Shown: positions 61,800 to 64,000 of the stretch, piece by piece
How positions within the stretch are numbered: the first letter of the stretch is position 1
Layout: every line of letters begins with the position of its first letter
Notes under the pieces: model-generated
Told to the model about the DNA's origin: nothing
What the model saw: the letters and a program-made list of their open reading frames with translations, nothing else
The model's database searches: none
Made by a program: the position numbers and the translations under genes
Source of the DNA: Polytrichum commune
Lineage: Eukaryota; Streptophyta; Polytrichopsida; Polytrichales; Polytrichaceae
NCBI GenBank assembly: GCA_950295325.1
Contig: OX485807.1
Coordinates: 622,501 to 686,500, forward strand
Length of the DNA stretch: 64,000 nt
Direction of reading: 5' to 3'

Positions 61800-64000
61800 G
61801 GATGAAACCACATGTTTAGTCCCAAACCGTGAGTTTATGAGAGTTAACACAAAGTCACCCAAGTTTTCTTAAAGCTTAAATTATCATCCACAATGAGTGG
61901 TGTCTAGCTATTAAAAACCATATTTCTAGCTTGTCCTCCTAGGATGGGTGGGCCAAGCTAGCCTTACATAGGCCGATCCAAGATTAAGGACAATGAGTCC
62001 ATGTGCATACCCTTTTTTAGATTCTAAAATTCTCTCAAAGGACTTTATGGATAACTTTGTTGTTGGCAACTTTCCTTCTTTTGCAAACTTGGGTCTCTAT
62101 GAATGCTTTATTGTATCATTTTTCAATTTTGATGCTTTTAAATGTTATGGGACCCGCTATCACATGATAACAACATAGAACATTCACAATCATGTCTATC
62201 TTGATCTTAGTTTGTAGCCTTTGCTAATGTGACCTAATTATGTGCATGGTAGGCTCATTTGACTATAAGAACTCTTTCATCTAATTAATGCACGTGAGGG
62301 GCACACAAAACATATCATAGCTTATGGGTTGATTTGGAGAGCATCTTGTCAATACCATAGTTTTGTTAGGTCAAGGTGTTGTGTAGCAAAATTTTTAAAG
62401 AAATCATTGCGCATTTTATTTCAGTTAATGTCGATGTATGATTAACATACACAACAAATATGGATCACACCAATTTGAGAGCGGATTGGAATTGAGGTCA
62501 CACCAAATAGTTCCATGTCTTGGGAGGTACATGGTGTCTACTGAATAAGTCTTTGAAACCATGTCTAGTGAATATTCAAAACTATTTGGTGTTTGCACTC
62601 TAGATGTTATTCTTAACTTTGGAAGGCCCAGGATTTACAAAGGCAAGGCCAACTACTTGAACATAGGTCTGAAGAATTATTTAATGACTTATTCAATCCA
62701 TTTAATATTATTTTGAGACGATCTCATGTGTTATAGATAAATTGCAATGTAAAATCATTGGTGTTTCCAAAAAATAATGTTATGGGACTTGGTGCTTGTA
62801 TATTTCTCTAATACCCATGATACATCCTTTTTGGGCCACATTATGTCATTTTTCACCGTAGATTTCTTGTTACATAATGTAGGATGAATAGCCTTGCCCT
62901 TGCTAAAGTATGCAATGTACTTGGAAAAGAAGTGGTAAGCATATAAATGTTGCACATGTGCAAGATGTTGCGATGACACCTCATGGCACATGTTGGTACA
63001 TCCAATGCGTATTGATCTATAATTTATACTAATATGTGTGTACATATCCAAAAGAAACTATTTGTATTTATTCATTGATTCATGACTCAAACTTTACTAC
63101 AATAAACTCAACAACTCTCATTACATTACTTACTTCAAATTATTAGATGATTTAAGTCAAAGTCATGCAATATTTATCATCTCAAAATGTCCATGATAGT
63201 GGACATGATGTTTTTCAACTACCCAGATGAGAGTCAACTAGTTGAAATCAAGAGATTGGGGCTCTCTTTTCACAATGATGTTAATAGCCCATTTATACAT
63301 GTCAAGCATCCACTCATATATCTCAATCAAGACATGGCGGTGCTTCGAATGCATGAACTTTAGTTTTAAACATGACACCCAACTGTTGCCCTTGGGTTAA
63401 CTATTAAAGGATGCATGGTCTCAATATACATCATTTCTACAGGCCTCACCAAGTTTACATTTCATATTCTACATATTTATGGGTTTGAAACCTTATTTTG
63501 TATATTATTTTATCTCATCTAGGAGGAATAAAAATGTACATATACTTAACATTGACGATCAAAGTACAACGTACACATTTTCATATTTAAATTTATATCT
63601 TCAACAATATCAAGATATTTAATTGATTCAAAAAGTATACTTGGTGAATTAGTTAATTTTGGAAGGGTTACTCTAAACAAAATTCATTAAAAATGGAATT
63701 ATTTAGCTCATATAGATGTTTTTGTGCATGGAGAGGCTCAATTTGGACCTCTCATACGCTAAAGGGTAAAGCAAATCGCATAAAATAATTGAACCCAATT
63801 CACAAGCTTACTAACATTGCTCATGATAAATCTGACCATACGGGTGGAAGCGTTACATAGTCAAGATTGTTTGCACAAATTATCAATTGTCCAAGTATCT
63901 AGAATCAAAGGATTATAACATAAATATGTACATTGATATTATTGAGCAACAAAAATGGCCTGGACAAAAATGTCCGCCTCAACCTTTAGGGGTTAATATG
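61800..64000. other. AT-rich gene-free end of the window
   Basis: Only short open frames with high stop density around them. I recognise nothing here. Confidence 0.35.

Overview
This is nuclear DNA of a land plant. Three points support that: protein genes are split by many GT-AG introns, the families are plant-specific (a LUMINIDEPENDENS-type homeodomain protein, dirigent proteins, a plant-conserved Pro-rich protein), and the AT-rich space between genes is full of Copia retrotransposon debris and small inverted-repeat transposons. The species cannot be fixed from the sequence. The divergent LUMINIDEPENDENS sequence and the Copia/MITE load would suit a seed-free plant (bryophyte, lycophyte or fern), but that is inference. 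All intron-exon models below were built by eye from splice consensus and reading phase.

Layout. (1) 1-4663, plus strand: a six-exon gene, 5' end at or beyond the window edge, for a conserved plant protein whose central part resembles a degenerate tyrosine-recombinase fold, followed by an AT-hook-like patch and a Pro-rich tail. (2) 4.7-23.3 kb: no intact gene. It holds a 5S rRNA-derived fragment, a TTAA-flanked 1.1-kb element containing 188-bp tandem repeats, a pair of nested inverted-repeat elements, one copy of an ~410-bp MITE family, a PIF/Harbinger remnant with a truncated transposase and a long GA tract, and a further ~0.5-kb inverted-repeat element. (3) 23.3-28.0 kb and 39.56-45.42 kb: a direct segmental duplication. 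Each copy carries one two-exon secreted dirigent gene (184 aa, identical proteins) and a broken Copia gag-protease. The second copy also keeps an inverted Copia reverse transcriptase/RNase H fragment that the first has lost. (4) 28.8-32.1 kb: a decayed Copia element with an LTR-like region full of hairpin-forming ~45-bp repeats. (5) 32-39.5 kb: AT-rich sequence with a second MITE copy and unidentified minus-strand coding debris. (6) 45.9-47.0 kb: a Stowaway/mariner-like element. (7) 48.7-59.9 kb, plus strand: the LUMINIDEPENDENS homologue, 15 exons and 1,454 codons, with a 28-nt microexon inside the homeodomain and an upstream ORF. (8) 59.9-64 kb: AT-rich sequence with the third copy of the MITE family.

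The genes do not form a pathway. Two encode probable nuclear, chromatin- or DNA-associated proteins. The dirigent pair encodes secreted proteins that would act in the apoplast. No prokaryote-style system, CRISPR array, biosynthetic cluster or tRNA gene was seen. The most unusual items are the recombinase-like fold in the first gene, the nested and repeated inverted-repeat elements with readable target-site duplications, the conversion-like identity block in the dirigent pair, and the hairpin minisatellite.
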